Notes: generated by a model from the letters alone, not told the origin. Positions 1 to 9,729 are shown, counted from the first letter of the stretch. The stretch: 64,000 nucleotides of DNA from an uncultured Prevotellaceae bacterium (GCA_900316685.1 ONDS01000008.1:62001-126000), one strand, 5' to 3'. A program made the numbers and translations.

Positions 1-165
1 AAGAACCTTGTAAGTAGGTGAAGTGTCGTCCACATCATTTCCATCGGCATTCATCAGCTGCCTCATCATCTGGTTGTAGTCTCGCTTGGCGAGTGTCAGT
101 TTTTCGTTGATGATAGTACGGAATTCTTCCAGTTCCTCATCACTGTAACGTGTTTTCTCAGCCAT
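1..165 (-). CDS. DksA/TraR-family zinc-finger regulator, N-terminal part (cut by window edge)
   Basis: Only the first 55 codons are in the window; the gene continues past base 1. The visible N-terminus begins MAEKTRYSDEEL and has the acidic, helical start typical of Bacteroidetes DksA/TraR proteins, which bind RNA polymerase through its secondary channel or carry a related C4 zinc finger. The zinc finger itself is outside the window, so the family call rests on the N-terminal sequence and on context: it starts 20 bp downstream of ileS on the same strand, and an ileS-traR/dksA(-lspA) order is common in Bacteroidetes (known, not seen here). Probably co-transcribed with ileS. Confidence 0.75.
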   Translation of the reverse strand, partial: MAEKTRYSDEELEEFRTIINEKLTLAKRDYNQMMRQLMNADGNDVDDTSPTYKVL

Positions 166-185
166 AAGTGTAAATGTTATTTGGT

Positions 186-3100
186 TTATACTTTCTTGAT
201 GGTAATATTTGCTTTGAAATCGTCGAAATCAACCTCTACGCCCTCATTGGCTGCAAATTCGATATTCTCTGCCAGCACCTGCTGAGCCACATAGTCGCCA
301 TACTCGCTCACGGCGTCACGGAGCACGTTATCATCGGATATGGTCACTACGATACGGTCGGTAATCTCCAATCCGCTGTCCTTGCGCAGGTTCTGGATTC
401 GGTTGATCAGTTCGCGCGCCATACCTTCTTTTCGCAGAGCGTCTGTCAGTTCCACCTCAAGGGCTACCGTCAGATTCCCCTCATTGGCCACGAGCCATCC
501 CTTGATATCCTCGCTGATGATTTCCACATCTTCTGACAAGACCTGAAGGGCCTGGTTCTCCACCGATACTTCGATGGAACCTTTCTCCTGTAGCTCGGCT
601 ATCTGCTCCTGGGAGAGATCGGCCATGGCAGCCGCTACGCCCTTCATGAGCTTGCCGTATTTCTTACCCATGGTACGGAAATTACATTTCACTTTCCTGA
701 CCAGGATACCTGCACCTTCCACGAAGTTGAGTTCCTTGACATTCACTTCCTTTTTGATGAGTTCAGCCATGGCCGCGATTCGGCGTTGTTGCGCATCATC
801 AATAGCAGGAATCATGATTTGCTGTAGCGGTTGACGCACTTTAATGTTTACCTTGCGGCGAAGCGCCAAAGTCATGGACGTAATATCCTGGGCCATCCTC
901 ATGCGTGCCTCAAGCTCGGTGTCGATTTTCGTTTCATCTACTTCAGGGAAGACATCGAGATGCACACTATCCTTCGTGCCACCAAGGTCAAGATATAGAC
1001 GGTCAGAATAGAATGGTGCAAAAGGAGCAAGCAACTTGGCCACGGTAAGCAGACACGTATGCAAGGTATGATAAGCCGAACGTTTGTCGTCACTCATCTC
1101 TTTGCCCCAGAAACGTTTCCTGTTCAATCGTACATACCAATTGGAAAGGTCGTCGTTGACGAAATTGTCGATGAGTCGTCCAGCCCTTGTCGGATCATAA
1201 TTGTCCATTTCGTGGCGTACACCCTTGATGAGTGTATGCAACGCCGACATAATCCATCGGTCTATCTCTGGCACCTCAAAACCGGGCGCAAAAGGAGTCT
1301 GGTCGTTGGGGTCGTAACCGTCGACATTCGCATATAGGGCAAAGAAACTATATGTGTTATATAAGGTACCAAACAACTTCCTCCTCACCTCATCGACGCC
1401 GTTCGGGTCAAATTTAAGGTTGTCCCAAGGCTCGGAATTGGTCATCATATAGAAACGTACGGCATCAGCGCCATATTTCCCGATCATATCGAAAGGATTG
1501 GTGACATTTCCTTTATGTTTGCTCATCTTGTCACCTTTGGCATCAAGCACCAAACCTGTGGAAATGACATTCTTGAAAGCCACACTATCGAACACCATCG
1601 TAGCTATGGCGTGAAGTGTGAAGAACCATCCACGTGTCTGATCCACACCTTCGTTGATGAAATCTGCGGGGAATGCCAAATTCTTGTCTATAGCGTCCTT
1701 ATTCTCAAAAGGATAATGTACTTGTGCATAGGGCATCGAACCAGAATCGAACCAGACGTCTATCAGGTCGGACTCACGGTAAAGTGGTTTTCCCGACTTG
1801 CCCACCAAAATGATATTGTCGACATAAGGACGATGCAAATCGATACGATCGTAATTCTCCTGGGAATAGTCGCCTGGAACAAAGCCTCTCATCTTCAGGG
1901 GATTCTTGTTCATGACACCGGCGCTCACCGCTTTTTCTATTTCCTCATAGAGCTGTTCAAGGCTGCTAATACAGATTTCCTCGTCATCGTCGTTTCGCCA
2001 AATGGGCAGAGGAGTGCCCCAGAACCGACTGCGTGAAAGATTCCAGTCGTTAAGATTCTCAAGCCAGTTGCCGAATCGTCCCGTACCCGTTGATTCCGGT
2101 TGCCAATTTATGGTCTTGTTGAGTTCGAACATTCTCTCTTTCTTAGCCGTTGAACGGATGAACCAGCTGTCGAGGGGGTAATAAAGAACAGGCTTGTCGG
2201 TACGCCAGCAATGGGGATAGTTGTGCACATGCTTTTCGATGCGGAGCGCCGTACCTTCCATCTTCATCTCCATGCAGAGCACGATGTTCAGGTCTTCAGC
2301 CTTGTTGGCGGCCGCCTCATCGTATTTACCGTCAACATTGAACTCCGGGGCATAGGCGTTCTTCACATAATCGCCTGCATGCTGTTGATAGGCATCCAGA
2401 TTGACACATCTTGCCAAGAAGTTGCTGTCAAGTTCATCTACTATATAGTATTTCCCTTGCAAGTCAACCATCGGTCGAGTCTCAGCTTTCTTGTTGATGA
2501 GGAAGAGTGCGGGTATCGAAGCGTCCTTGGCCACCTTGGCGTCGTCGGCACCGAATGTCGGAGCGATGTGCACGATGCCCGTACCATCTTCCGTGGTGAC
2601 ATAGTCGCCTGGGATGACGCGGAACGCACATTCTTCCATCTCCACAAACTGTTCCTTGCCATTTTCACTTGTAAAGACTTTGTCTGGATGAGCTTCGGCA
2701 TAATCTACAACATACTTGTCGGCATTGGCATCCACCCTCTGGCACGGCTTAATCCACGGCATGAGTTGGCGATAGTGCAACCCCACGAGGTCGGTGCCCT
2801 TGTATTCACCCACGATGCGGTAAGGCACGACCTTGTCGCCATGCTTATAATCGTCGAGTGCTTTCTCCGCCCCTTCAGGTTTGAAATAAGCATTCACCAA
2901 GTCTTTCGCCATGATGAGTGTGATGGGCTCATCGTTGTAGGCATTGTATGTTTGCAGAGCCACATAATCGATTTTCGGACCCACACACAAGGCGGTATTT
3001 GAAGGAAGGGTCCAAGGGGTGGTCGTCCATGCTGCGAAATAAGGCTTTCCCCATGTCGTCCATTCCTCTTTGGGATCGAGGGCGAGGAACAAAGCGGTGG

Positions 3101-3743
3101 CAGTAGTGTCCTTGACATCACGATAGCATCCAGGTTGGTTGAGCTCATGACTCGACAAGCCCGTACCAGCTGCAGGCGAATACGGCTGGATGGTATAACC
3201 TTTATAGAGCAGTCCCTTGTCGTAGAGTTGGCGTAGGAGCCACCACAGCGTCTCAATGTACTTGTTGTCGTAAGTGATATATGGGTGGTCGAGGTCTACA
3301 AAATAACCCATTTTTTCCGTCAGGTCACGCCATTCGGCTGTAAATTTCATCACATTTTCCCGACAGCGTTGGTTGTAATCCTCTACTGAGATGTATTTCT
3401 CAGAGTCCTTATTGTCTATGTCTGCCTTGGTAATGCCCAGTTCTTTTTCCACACTGAGTTCAACGGGAAGGCCATGGGTATCCCATCCGGCTTTGCGGTG
3501 TACTTGGAACCCATTCATGGTCTTATAACGATTGAACGTATCTTTGATGCTCCTCGCCAGCACGTGATGGATTCCGGGGTGGCCGTTAGCCGAGGGAGGT
3601 CCCTCAAAGAACACGAACTGTGGGTTACCCTCACGCTCGGAGATGGAGCGCAAGAAGATATTTCGTTGATTCCACTCCTTAAGGATTTCATCGTTGATGG
3701 CAGTCAGATTCAAACCACCATATTCGGCAAATTTCTTAGCCAT
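186..3743 (-). CDS. ileS: Isoleucyl-tRNA synthetase (IleRS2-like, GIHH signature)
   Basis: Cytoplasmic class I synthetase charging tRNA-Ile, 1185 aa. I start at MAKKFAEYGG rather than 17 codons further upstream because the extra residues look like non-coding sequence and overlap the putative -7 element. The Rossmann signature region reads GPPSANG followed by GIHH at residues 57-60, where the canonical motif would be HIGH; the first and third positions are exchanged. The KMSKS loop is KMSKH at 739-743. A CP1 editing domain (TTPWTLPSNTA) and a long C-terminal anticodon-binding part are present. The length and GIHH signature fit the eukaryote-like IleRS2 group, known for mupirocin tolerance. Likely co-transcribed with the dksA-like gene. 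Confidence 0.97.
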   Translation of the reverse strand: MAKKFAEYGGLNLTAINDEILKEWNQRNIFLRSISEREGNPQFVFFEGPPSANGHPGIHHVLARSIKDTFNRYKTMNGFQVHRKAGWDTHGLPVELSVEKELGITKADIDNKDSEKYISVEDYNQRCRENVMKFTAEWRDLTEKMGYFVDLDHPYITYDNKYIETLWWLLRQLYDKGLLYKGYTIQPYSPAAGTGLSSHELNQPGCYRDVKDTTATALFLALDPKEEWTTWGKPYFAAWTTTPWTLPSNTALCVGPKIDYVALQTYNAYNDEPITLIMAKDLVNAYFKPEGAEKALDDYKHGDKVVPYRIVGEYKGTDLVGLHYRQLMPWIKPCQRVDANADKYVVDYAEAHPDKVFTSENGKEQFVEMEECAFRVIPGDYVTTEDGTGIVHIAPTFGADDAKVAKDASIPALFLINKKAETRPMVDLQGKYYIVDELDSNFLARCVNLDAYQQHAGDYVKNAYAPEFNVDGKYDEAAANKAEDLNIVLCMEMKMEGTALRIEKHVHNYPHCWRTDKPVLYYPLDSWFIRSTAKKERMFELNKTINWQPESTGTGRFGNWLENLNDWNLSRSRFWGTPLPIWRNDDDEEICISSLEQLYEEIEKAVSAGVMNKNPLKMRGFVPGDYSQENYDRIDLHRPYVDNIILVGKSGKPLYRESDLIDVWFDSGSMPYAQVHYPFENKDAIDKNLAFPADFINEGVDQTRGWFFTLHAIATMVFDSVAFKNVISTGLVLDAKGDKMSKHKGNVTNPFDMIGKYGADAVRFYMMTNSEPWDNLKFDPNGVDEVRRKLFGTLYNTYSFFALYANVDGYDPNDQTPFAPGFEVPEIDRWIMSALHTLIKGVRHEMDNYDPTRAGRLIDNFVNDDLSNWYVRLNRKRFWGKEMSDDKRSAYHTLHTCLLTVAKLLAPFAPFYSDRLYLDLGGTKDSVHLDVFPEVDETKIDTELEARMRMAQDITSMTLALRRKVNIKVRQPLQQIMIPAIDDAQQRRIAAMAELIKKEVNVKELNFVEGAGILVRKVKCNFRTMGKKYGKLMKGVAAAMADLSQEQIAELQEKGSIEVSVENQALQVLSEDVEIISEDIKGWLVANEGNLTVALEVELTDALRKEGMARELINRIQNLRKDSGLEITDRIVVTISDDNVLRDAVSEYGDYVAQQVLAENIEFAANEGVEVDFDDFKANITIKKV

Positions 3744-3791
3744 TTCTGTCTTATAACTTGAAAGGTTTTGTATTTTTATTAATTTAAGGTG

Positions 3792-3799
3792 CAAAGTTA
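3792..3799 (-). promoter_or_regulatory. Putative -7 element (TAACTTTG) for ileS
   Basis: On the minus strand this reads TAACTTTG, a match to the Bacteroidetes -7 consensus TAnnTTTG, about 50 bp upstream of the chosen ileS start. I see no TTG at the usual -33 spacing, so support is partial. Confidence 0.45.
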
Positions 3800-3910
3800 G
3801 TCAAAAATTCCGATAATCCCTTTTCTTAGGCACAAAAAAACTTTAAATAAGAAGATTTTGGAATTACTCAAGCAATCTAAAAACCCCAGAAGTAAAATCA
3901 ACATATAATG

Positions 3911-3944
3911 AACCCCGGAAGTGTGACACATTTCCGGGGTTTTA
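3911..3944 (-). terminator. Stem-loop downstream of serB
   Basis: A perfect 10-bp stem (AACCCCGGAA with TTCCGGGGTT) around an 11-base loop lies 24 bp after the serB stop codon. The T run follows on the plus-strand side rather than the minus-strand side, so it is a weak intrinsic terminator for serB, but its position between serB and ileS fits transcript ending. Confidence 0.55.
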
Positions 3945-3967
3945 TCTGTTTTACAAATCAACAGCCA

Positions 3968-5197
3968 TCAGGTATCTATATAACTATCCTTGAAACCAAG
4001 GAAGTAGAGTACACCGTCGAGTCCGATGGTGTTGATTGACTGCTTTGCGGTGGCCACCACACGTGGTTTGGCATGGAAGGCAATGCCGAGGCCCGCTTGT
4101 GAAATCATCGGCAGATCGTTGGCACCATCACCTACGGCTATGGTCTGTGCCAGGTTCACCTTCTCCACCTGGGCAATCAGTTTGAGCAACTCGGCTTTTC
4201 GATGCCCATCAACGATTTCACCTACATAACGTCCGGTCAGTTTCCCATCTTCGTCGATTTCCAACTCATTGGCGTACATGTAATCTATGCCGTATCGCCG
4301 CTGTAAATACTCTCCGAAGAAGGTGAATCCACCGCTGAGGATAGCGATCTTATAACCGCAGCGCTTCAGGACGGTCATCAATCGATCTACGCCCTCGGTA
4401 ACAGGCAGTTTGTTGGCGATGTCCTGCATCACGCTCACGTCCAGTCCCTTGAGCAATGCCACCCTCTTGGTGAAACTTTCCTTGAAATCAATCTCTCCCC
4501 GCATTGCGCTCTCTGTAATAGCTTTCACTTGGTCGCCTACCCCAGCCCTCATGGCCAGTTCGTCGATACATTCCGTCTGAATAAGTGTAGAGTCCATATC
4601 AAAACAGATAAGACGACGCATACGCCGGAACATGTCATCGCGCTGGAAAGAGAAGTCGAATCCCATGTCCGCCCCCAGTTTCATCAGTTCGGCTTGCATG
4701 GCTGAACGGTCTACGGGCGTGCCCCTTAATGAAAATTCAATACAAGCCCTCACATTCCGTTCGGGATGTAACAGGCTGGGACGTCCCGTCAAGCGTAAAA
4801 TGGAATCGATATTCAGCCCTTGCGAGGCGAGCACTTTGGTGGCAGCCTCTATCTGCTTGGCCGAGAGGCTACGGCCGATAATGGTCAAGATGTAGCGGTT
4901 CTTACCCTGTTGCCCCACCCATTCCTCGTATTCATCGTCGGTGATAGGTGAGAAACCTATGTTCACTCCAAGCTCCGTTGTTTTGAAAAGCAAATCCTTC
5001 ATCACCTGTCCTGAATGCATCTCATCCATGCGGATGAGTATGCCAAGCGACAAGGTGCTGTGGATGTCAGCCTGTCCGATGTCAAGTATCTGGGCATCAT
5101 ATTTCGCCAATATGGCCATGATGGAAGCCGTAAGCCCCGGTCGGTCCTGGCCGGTGATTCTGACTAATATCTGTTCATTCTTCACATTGTTGTCCAT
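3968..5197 (-). CDS. serB: Phosphoserine phosphatase with two N-terminal ACT domains
   Basis: Hydrolyses O-phosphoserine to serine, the last step of the serine pathway, in the cytoplasm. 409 aa, starting at MDNNVKNEQIL; the nine upstream codons are not typical of the family. Residues about 8-75 form an ACT domain (ILVRITGQDRPGLTA) and about 85-165 a second one, both expected to bind serine or another amino acid. The HAD catalytic domain follows: motif I D200-M-D202-ST with the nucleophile D200, motif II in ILSGGFTFFG, the motif III lysine in HRKAELL, and motif IV GDGANDLPM. All catalytic residues are present. It lies 51 bp downstream of a same-strand outer membrane protein gene. Confidence 0.96.
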   Translation of the reverse strand: MDNNVKNEQILVRITGQDRPGLTASIMAILAKYDAQILDIGQADIHSTLSLGILIRMDEMHSGQVMKDLLFKTTELGVNIGFSPITDDEYEEWVGQQGKNRYILTIIGRSLSAKQIEAATKVLASQGLNIDSILRLTGRPSLLHPERNVRACIEFSLRGTPVDRSAMQAELMKLGADMGFDFSFQRDDMFRRMRRLICFDMDSTLIQTECIDELAMRAGVGDQVKAITESAMRGEIDFKESFTKRVALLKGLDVSVMQDIANKLPVTEGVDRLMTVLKRCGYKIAILSGGFTFFGEYLQRRYGIDYMYANELEIDEDGKLTGRYVGEIVDGHRKAELLKLIAQVEKVNLAQTIAVGDGANDLPMISQAGLGIAFHAKPRVVATAKQSINTIGLDGVLYFLGFKDSYIDT

Positions 5198-5248
5198 GTC
5201 TGTAATCGTTAAAAATGGGTACACTTTCGGTCATCGTATCATTCATTA

Positions 5249-6505
5249 TCAAAGTATGAAGGCTGCATGAATGGAAAAATGATGCGATTTCGTTTCCAAA
5301 GATAAAGAATTAACGTAAGAATAGTCGGCTGTTATCTGCAATCGGTGGTCGGCAATTTTTATATCACCTCCCAAGCCAAGGTAAGCACCAAGTCCAAACC
5401 TATGGTTCCAATAGACCGGTTCGCCGAAGTTGTCACGTTGCCCTATTTCAAAAGACGCCATCCCCTTGCTGTCCAACCCAATAATATTGCCGATGAGAAA
5501 TCCCCCATGCACAATAAAAGATATTTTTTTGTTGGTATTGGTTACCCAGGAAGGCCCTATTCTCAAATGAAGCATTTTCATATCCAATTCGGCATTTTCT
5601 TGCGACATTGATCGTTGGGTGCCAGACGACTGGTAATTGTGCGAATTAGAAGGTAAATTCTCTTTTATATGTGCAAAACTAAAAAGCAGCATCGTTTCAA
5701 TAGACAAATTCTTGCTGAACCTGGGAAAAGAGAAATCAGCACCTACGCCCATTACTGGTGAGAAATAAGAAGTCTTCATAGGATCACCATCTCCCCTGTA
5801 TGCAGTGAAATGTACGAAATCAACTCCCGCAGTAGCTTTTAGTCGAGCACGTACGGCTCTGGTTTCCCCGGCATCATACCTAAACTGTACACAATCGCCA
5901 TAATTGGAACAATATTGTTCATCATACCGACGAACGATATCCGTCAGGTTACGAGATGACACATCTTTTTTCCATAGTTGGCTTAATGCCTCAGGACTTT
6001 TTGACAATAATCTTGCAGCTTCACGAATCTGGTTTCTCTTGAAGGATTGCAATTCTGCACCACTTGCCTCAGCCAGGGAAATGTTTTCATCCCCATTTGT
6101 GATAGAGGCTATTTCCCCATTTTCGTCAACCATATAATAATAGTCTACATCATCCTCCTTGTAGTAGTACAAGCTCACACCGCCTTGAAGAAGATATTCT
6201 GCGAAGATTAATTTCTCTTCCCCTTTGACGAAGAAAGAGCGTGACACATAGTACACACCATCAGAATCGAAGCGGTAGCCTTTTATTTCCGATGGCAAAT
6301 AGTCACGATATTCTGTGGCGTTTGTGGGCATGAACATACAGGACTGTCCGTTTTTTTCGCTCGACCGATAGTTGATAACCCCACGTATCGTATCGCCCTG
6401 GTTGCTGATAATGTAGCCAGGTACAGGATTTGTTTGCGCATGTGCCAATAATGGCAACAAAAACAAAACAATTGTCGAAAAGCATTTAGCAATCATAATC
6501 CTCAT
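5249..6505 (-). CDS. Predicted outer membrane beta-barrel protein, unknown role
   Basis: 418 aa with a clear signal peptide (cleavage after LLAHAQ, about residue 24). The N-terminal third resembles a small domain seen in many Bacteroidetes envelope proteins (GYIISNQGDTIRGVINYR, then YLPSEIKGYRFDSDGVYYVSR), followed from about residue 215 by alternating hydrophobic strands typical of a porin-like barrel and ending in the membrane-insertion-type terminus SIHAAFIL. I cannot name a substrate. It is 17 bp downstream of another barrel protein that ends with the same AAFIL, so the two are probably co-expressed and perhaps distantly related. The start could also be Met4. Confidence 0.75.
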   Translation of the reverse strand: MRIMIAKCFSTIVLFLLPLLAHAQTNPVPGYIISNQGDTIRGVINYRSSEKNGQSCMFMPTNATEYRDYLPSEIKGYRFDSDGVYYVSRSFFVKGEEKLIFAEYLLQGGVSLYYYKEDDVDYYYMVDENGEIASITNGDENISLAEASGAELQSFKRNQIREAARLLSKSPEALSQLWKKDVSSRNLTDIVRRYDEQYCSNYGDCVQFRYDAGETRAVRARLKATAGVDFVHFTAYRGDGDPMKTSYFSPVMGVGADFSFPRFSKNLSIETMLLFSFAHIKENLPSNSHNYQSSGTQRSMSQENAELDMKMLHLRIGPSWVTNTNKKISFIVHGGFLIGNIIGLDSKGMASFEIGQRDNFGEPVYWNHRFGLGAYLGLGGDIKIADHRLQITADYSYVNSLSLETKSHHFSIHAAFIL

Positions 6506-6522
6506 TATTACTCATCTTCATC

Positions 6523-7230
6523 TTATAATATAAACGCCGCCTTCACTCCGATGGTATGAACCTGAATTTCCAACGGTGGGATAGCATTGAAGCCATATTC
6601 GAGAGTCAGGCGAAGGTCATGACCATTGAGATCCATGTTGACACCACCACCGAGGAAGAAACCGAAGCCGAGCATATCCTTTCCGCTCTTGTCAAACGCC
6701 GGCTTACCAATCCAATAATCGGTGGAGATATTCTTTGAATCAAATCCCACCAGGTAATTACCATTCACTCCACCATATACCAAAGGAGCGTATTTCTTGG
6801 AATGGTCGAACACATAGGTGGCACCAAGTCGTAATTGCAGCCGTCCGAATTTTACGTCTTGATTATCTTTTGAGTGCGATTGATAGCCAAAGCCCAACAA
6901 TCCCATAAACGAGAGGTCGGGATTCTTCGTAAGCAGTAAATCCGTACCAAGAGCAAAAGCCGGCTCAATAGAACTGAAATTGATGGTGCTTTCCTTTGTT
7001 ACAGCCGGATCATTGGGATCAGTGCTGAGCCCCATGGCGGCAAACGAAGCACCAGCTTCGACGCGGAAGCGGAATCTCATCGAAGGTTCAGAAACCACGT
7101 TCTGGAGTGATGCTTCAGAATTTGTGTTGTTGGTCGTAAAGACATCGTCGTTGGGATTACCCTCAGCATTCACTGTTTGAGCCATGGCCGAGCATAGTAG
7201 CATCAGTATTATTTTAAATATCTTTTTCAT
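6523..7230 (-). CDS. Small outer membrane beta-barrel protein
   Basis: 235 aa. Residues 1-22 form a signal peptide (MKKIFKIILMLLCS, cleavage near VNA-EG). After a Asn/Asp/Ser-rich linker the protein consists of short amphipathic strands typical of 8-10-stranded PorT/OmpW-like barrels, with the C-terminus GVKAAFIL. No function can be assigned. It has its own promoter just upstream (7268-7297) and is the first gene of a likely unit with the next barrel gene (17 bp away) and serB. Confidence 0.75.
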   Translation of the reverse strand: MKKIFKIILMLLCSAMAQTVNAEGNPNDDVFTTNNTNSEASLQNVVSEPSMRFRFRVEAGASFAAMGLSTDPNDPAVTKESTINFSSIEPAFALGTDLLLTKNPDLSFMGLLGFGYQSHSKDNQDVKFGRLQLRLGATYVFDHSKKYAPLVYGGVNGNYLVGFDSKNISTDYWIGKPAFDKSGKDMLGFGFFLGGGVNMDLNGHDLRLTLEYGFNAIPPLEIQVHTIGVKAAFIL

Positions 7231-7267
7231 AATTTTGTTTAATTTATTTAAAAATGGTTTTACGATG

Positions 7268-7297
7268 CAAAGATATACAAATATTCGGAACCAACAA
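7268..7297 (-). promoter_or_regulatory. Bacteroidetes-type promoter for the barrel-protein/serB unit
   Basis: Minus strand: TTG at 7297-7295, 19-bp spacer, TATCTTTG at 7275-7268. Both elements match the Bacteroidetes sigma-ABfr consensus (TTG, then TAnnTTTG). The ATG follows about 38 bp further on. Confidence 0.7.
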
Positions 7298-7302
7298 GCG
7301 TT

Positions 7303-9675
7303 TTAGCCGATAATTTTGAATCGGGCGAATTTGATGAGCAACTGCTTGGTGCCGGTATGGTCGAAAACGACGGTGATTTTTGCATTATCGCCCGTACCCT
7401 CAACACATTTTACTTTGCCCCGACCGAAGCGTGAATGTTCGATGATCTGCCCCTCCCTGACTCCTATATCGGTATTAACACCTGCTGGAGCGGATGGAGT
7501 ACGGTTCACCTTCACGAAGCCGCGTGGAGGAGCGGTATCTTTCCTGACTGGATCTGCACGGAACTGATTGGCCACTGGATTGGCGTTTTGCCAATGGGAA
7601 TAATGGTTCGTAGAAGGATGGTTGTCGGGGCCCCATGGCTCTGCTGCATCATGCCGGACATCGGCTAAGTATGCTCTGCGTGTGGCACTATAACCATTTT
7701 GTTTCACTGGCAAACCATCCACTACTTTTTCCAAGAGATTAGGGTCGATGTCGCGAAGGAATCGACTGGGCACAAAAAACTCAGCCTTTCCATAACGGTA
7801 GCGGTTCCTTGCACTGGTGAGAATACATTGCTTTTCCGCCCTTGTAATAGCCACATAGAGCAATCGCCGTTCTTCTTCCATCTCACGCGCACTTTCCATC
7901 GACATTTGACTTGGGAAAATATTCTCGTCGAGACCGACCACAAACACATAGGGGAATTCCAGGCCTTTGGCACTGTGCACAGTCATCAGCGACACTTTCG
8001 ATTGTTCATCATCACCACTGTCCAGGTCGGTTATCAGTGCCACTTCCTGGAGGAAATCTATCAGGTAGACATGGTCATCCGCACCTTCTTCCATCCGTTC
8101 GTCCACAAATTCACTCATCGAATTGGCCAATTCCTGCAAATTCTCCTGACGTGCCATACCCTCTACTGTGGTATCACTCATTATTTCCTTGAAGATGCCT
8201 GATTGATGGATGATTTTTTCGCCGACAACTGCCACATTCTCTTTACTGGCCATTTCCATAAATCCTTTAATGAGAGAGCAGAAACCGGTGATTTTGGAGA
8301 GTGTTCCGCTGTTGACATTCAAATGATATTCCTCAGCATTGTCGGCTATCGTCCATAGGCTGACGCCATGTTGCAAGGCCAACTGAATGATTTTCTCAAG
8401 TGTGGTGTTTCCAATTCCACGCGTTGGATAATTGATGATGCGGCGGAAAGCCTCTTCATCGTCGGGGTTTGCCACTAAACGAAGATAAGCGATAACATCC
8501 TTTATCTCCTTGCGCTGATAAAAACTCAATCCGCCGTAAATGCGATAAGGAATATTCAACTTCCGCATCTGTTCCTCGAACTTACGGCTCTGTGCATGAG
8601 TCCGATAGAGCACCGCGAAATCGCAATAATCCGCTTTGTCCTTACGCATGATCGACTTGAGGTCACGACAAACGAGCAATGCCTCCTCATCATCGCTCAC
8701 GCACTCATGATAGGTGAGATTTCGTCCTTCGTCATTTTCACTATAAACTTTCTTCTCTATTTGTCGTTGGTTATGCCGTATCAGACTATTGGCGGCTTGA
8801 ACGATACGTTGGGTGGACCGATAGTTGCGTTCCAGTTTGAACAGTTTGAAATCAGGATAATACTTCTGAAAATCAAGCATATTGTCGAGATTGGCTCCAC
8901 GGAAGGCATAGATACTCTGGGCATCATCACCCACCACACAAAGCCGTTGGTTCTCTTTCGTCAACTGCAAGACGATGGCCTGTTGGGCGAAATTCGTGTC
9001 CTGGTATTCATCTACAAGCACGAATTGGAATCTTTCGGCATATTTTTTCCTGATGTCATCGTGGCGTTGGAATAGCTTGAAGGTAAGCAACAACAAATCG
9101 TCGAAATCCATGGCGTTGGCTTGGTGGCACCTGGATGCGTATTCAGCGAATATGGCATGGAGCTGCGGCATACGCATACTCTTGTCTCTCTCCATCAAAG
9201 TGGCATGCTGAGGGTATGCCACCTCGTCGATGAGATGGTTCTTCGCCATCGAGATATTGTTATGTATATTGGCAGGTTTATACACCTTGTCATCGAGTTT
9301 CATCTCCTTGACGATATTCTTGATGAGCGACCGGGAGTCGGTTTCATCATAAATGGTGAATCCCGGAGCAAAGCCGATACTGGCAGCTTCATACCTCAAG
9401 ATACGGAGGAATACAGAATGGAAGGTACCCATCTTCAAGTATTTGGCATTGTCGGCGCCGACCAATTGCCCTATTCGGTTTTTCATCTCATTGGCGGCCT
9501 TGTTGGTGAAAGTTAGAGCCAAGATGCTCCAAGGCTTGTATCCCAGTTGCAAGAGATAAGCAATCTTGTAAGTGAGCACCCTGGTCTTGCCTGAACCTGC
9601 CCCGGCAATGACTAAAGACGGACCGTCGTTGTATTCCACTGCGGCGCGTTGGCTGTCGTTGAGTTGTGAAAGCAT
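7303..9675 (-). CDS. ATP-dependent DNA helicase, UvrD/PcrA type (SF1A)
   Basis: 790 aa, 3'-5' DNA helicase of the UvrD/PcrA/Rep family, acting in repair, replication restart and recombinase removal. Q-motif LNDSQRAAV at 5-13, Walker A AGAGSGKT at 24-31, DEYQDTN (motif II), GDDAQSIYAFRGA (motif III), RNYRST (IV), a 2B insertion, TVHSAKGLEF (V) and YVAITRAEK (VI) are all visible. The last about 60 residues (HSRFGRGKV...IKFARFKII) form the Tudor-like C-terminal domain that in PcrA contacts RNA polymerase. Full length and intact. The TPR-CHAT gene ends 54 bp upstream on the same strand, so they may share a transcript. Paralogues are hard to separate, so I leave the symbol open between uvrD and pcrA. 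Confidence 0.95.
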   Translation of the reverse strand: MLSQLNDSQRAAVEYNDGPSLVIAGAGSGKTRVLTYKIAYLLQLGYKPWSILALTFTNKAANEMKNRIGQLVGADNAKYLKMGTFHSVFLRILRYEAASIGFAPGFTIYDETDSRSLIKNIVKEMKLDDKVYKPANIHNNISMAKNHLIDEVAYPQHATLMERDKSMRMPQLHAIFAEYASRCHQANAMDFDDLLLLTFKLFQRHDDIRKKYAERFQFVLVDEYQDTNFAQQAIVLQLTKENQRLCVVGDDAQSIYAFRGANLDNMLDFQKYYPDFKLFKLERNYRSTQRIVQAANSLIRHNQRQIEKKVYSENDEGRNLTYHECVSDDEEALLVCRDLKSIMRKDKADYCDFAVLYRTHAQSRKFEEQMRKLNIPYRIYGGLSFYQRKEIKDVIAYLRLVANPDDEEAFRRIINYPTRGIGNTTLEKIIQLALQHGVSLWTIADNAEEYHLNVNSGTLSKITGFCSLIKGFMEMASKENVAVVGEKIIHQSGIFKEIMSDTTVEGMARQENLQELANSMSEFVDERMEEGADDHVYLIDFLQEVALITDLDSGDDEQSKVSLMTVHSAKGLEFPYVFVVGLDENIFPSQMSMESAREMEEERRLLYVAITRAEKQCILTSARNRYRYGKAEFFVPSRFLRDIDPNLLEKVVDGLPVKQNGYSATRRAYLADVRHDAAEPWGPDNHPSTNHYSHWQNANPVANQFRADPVRKDTAPPRGFVKVNRTPSAPAGVNTDIGVREGQIIEHSRFGRGKVKCVEGTGDNAKITVVFDHTGTKQLLIKFARFKIIG

Positions 9676-9729
9676 ATCAATGATAGTTAAAGAGAGATTG
9701 ATGGTTGACTTATGATGCTAGTGGACCAT

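Noticed and set aside
2211-3002. Plus-strand open frame (263 codons) opposite ileS
   Set aside because: The ileS frame has strong family motifs; the antisense frame has none.
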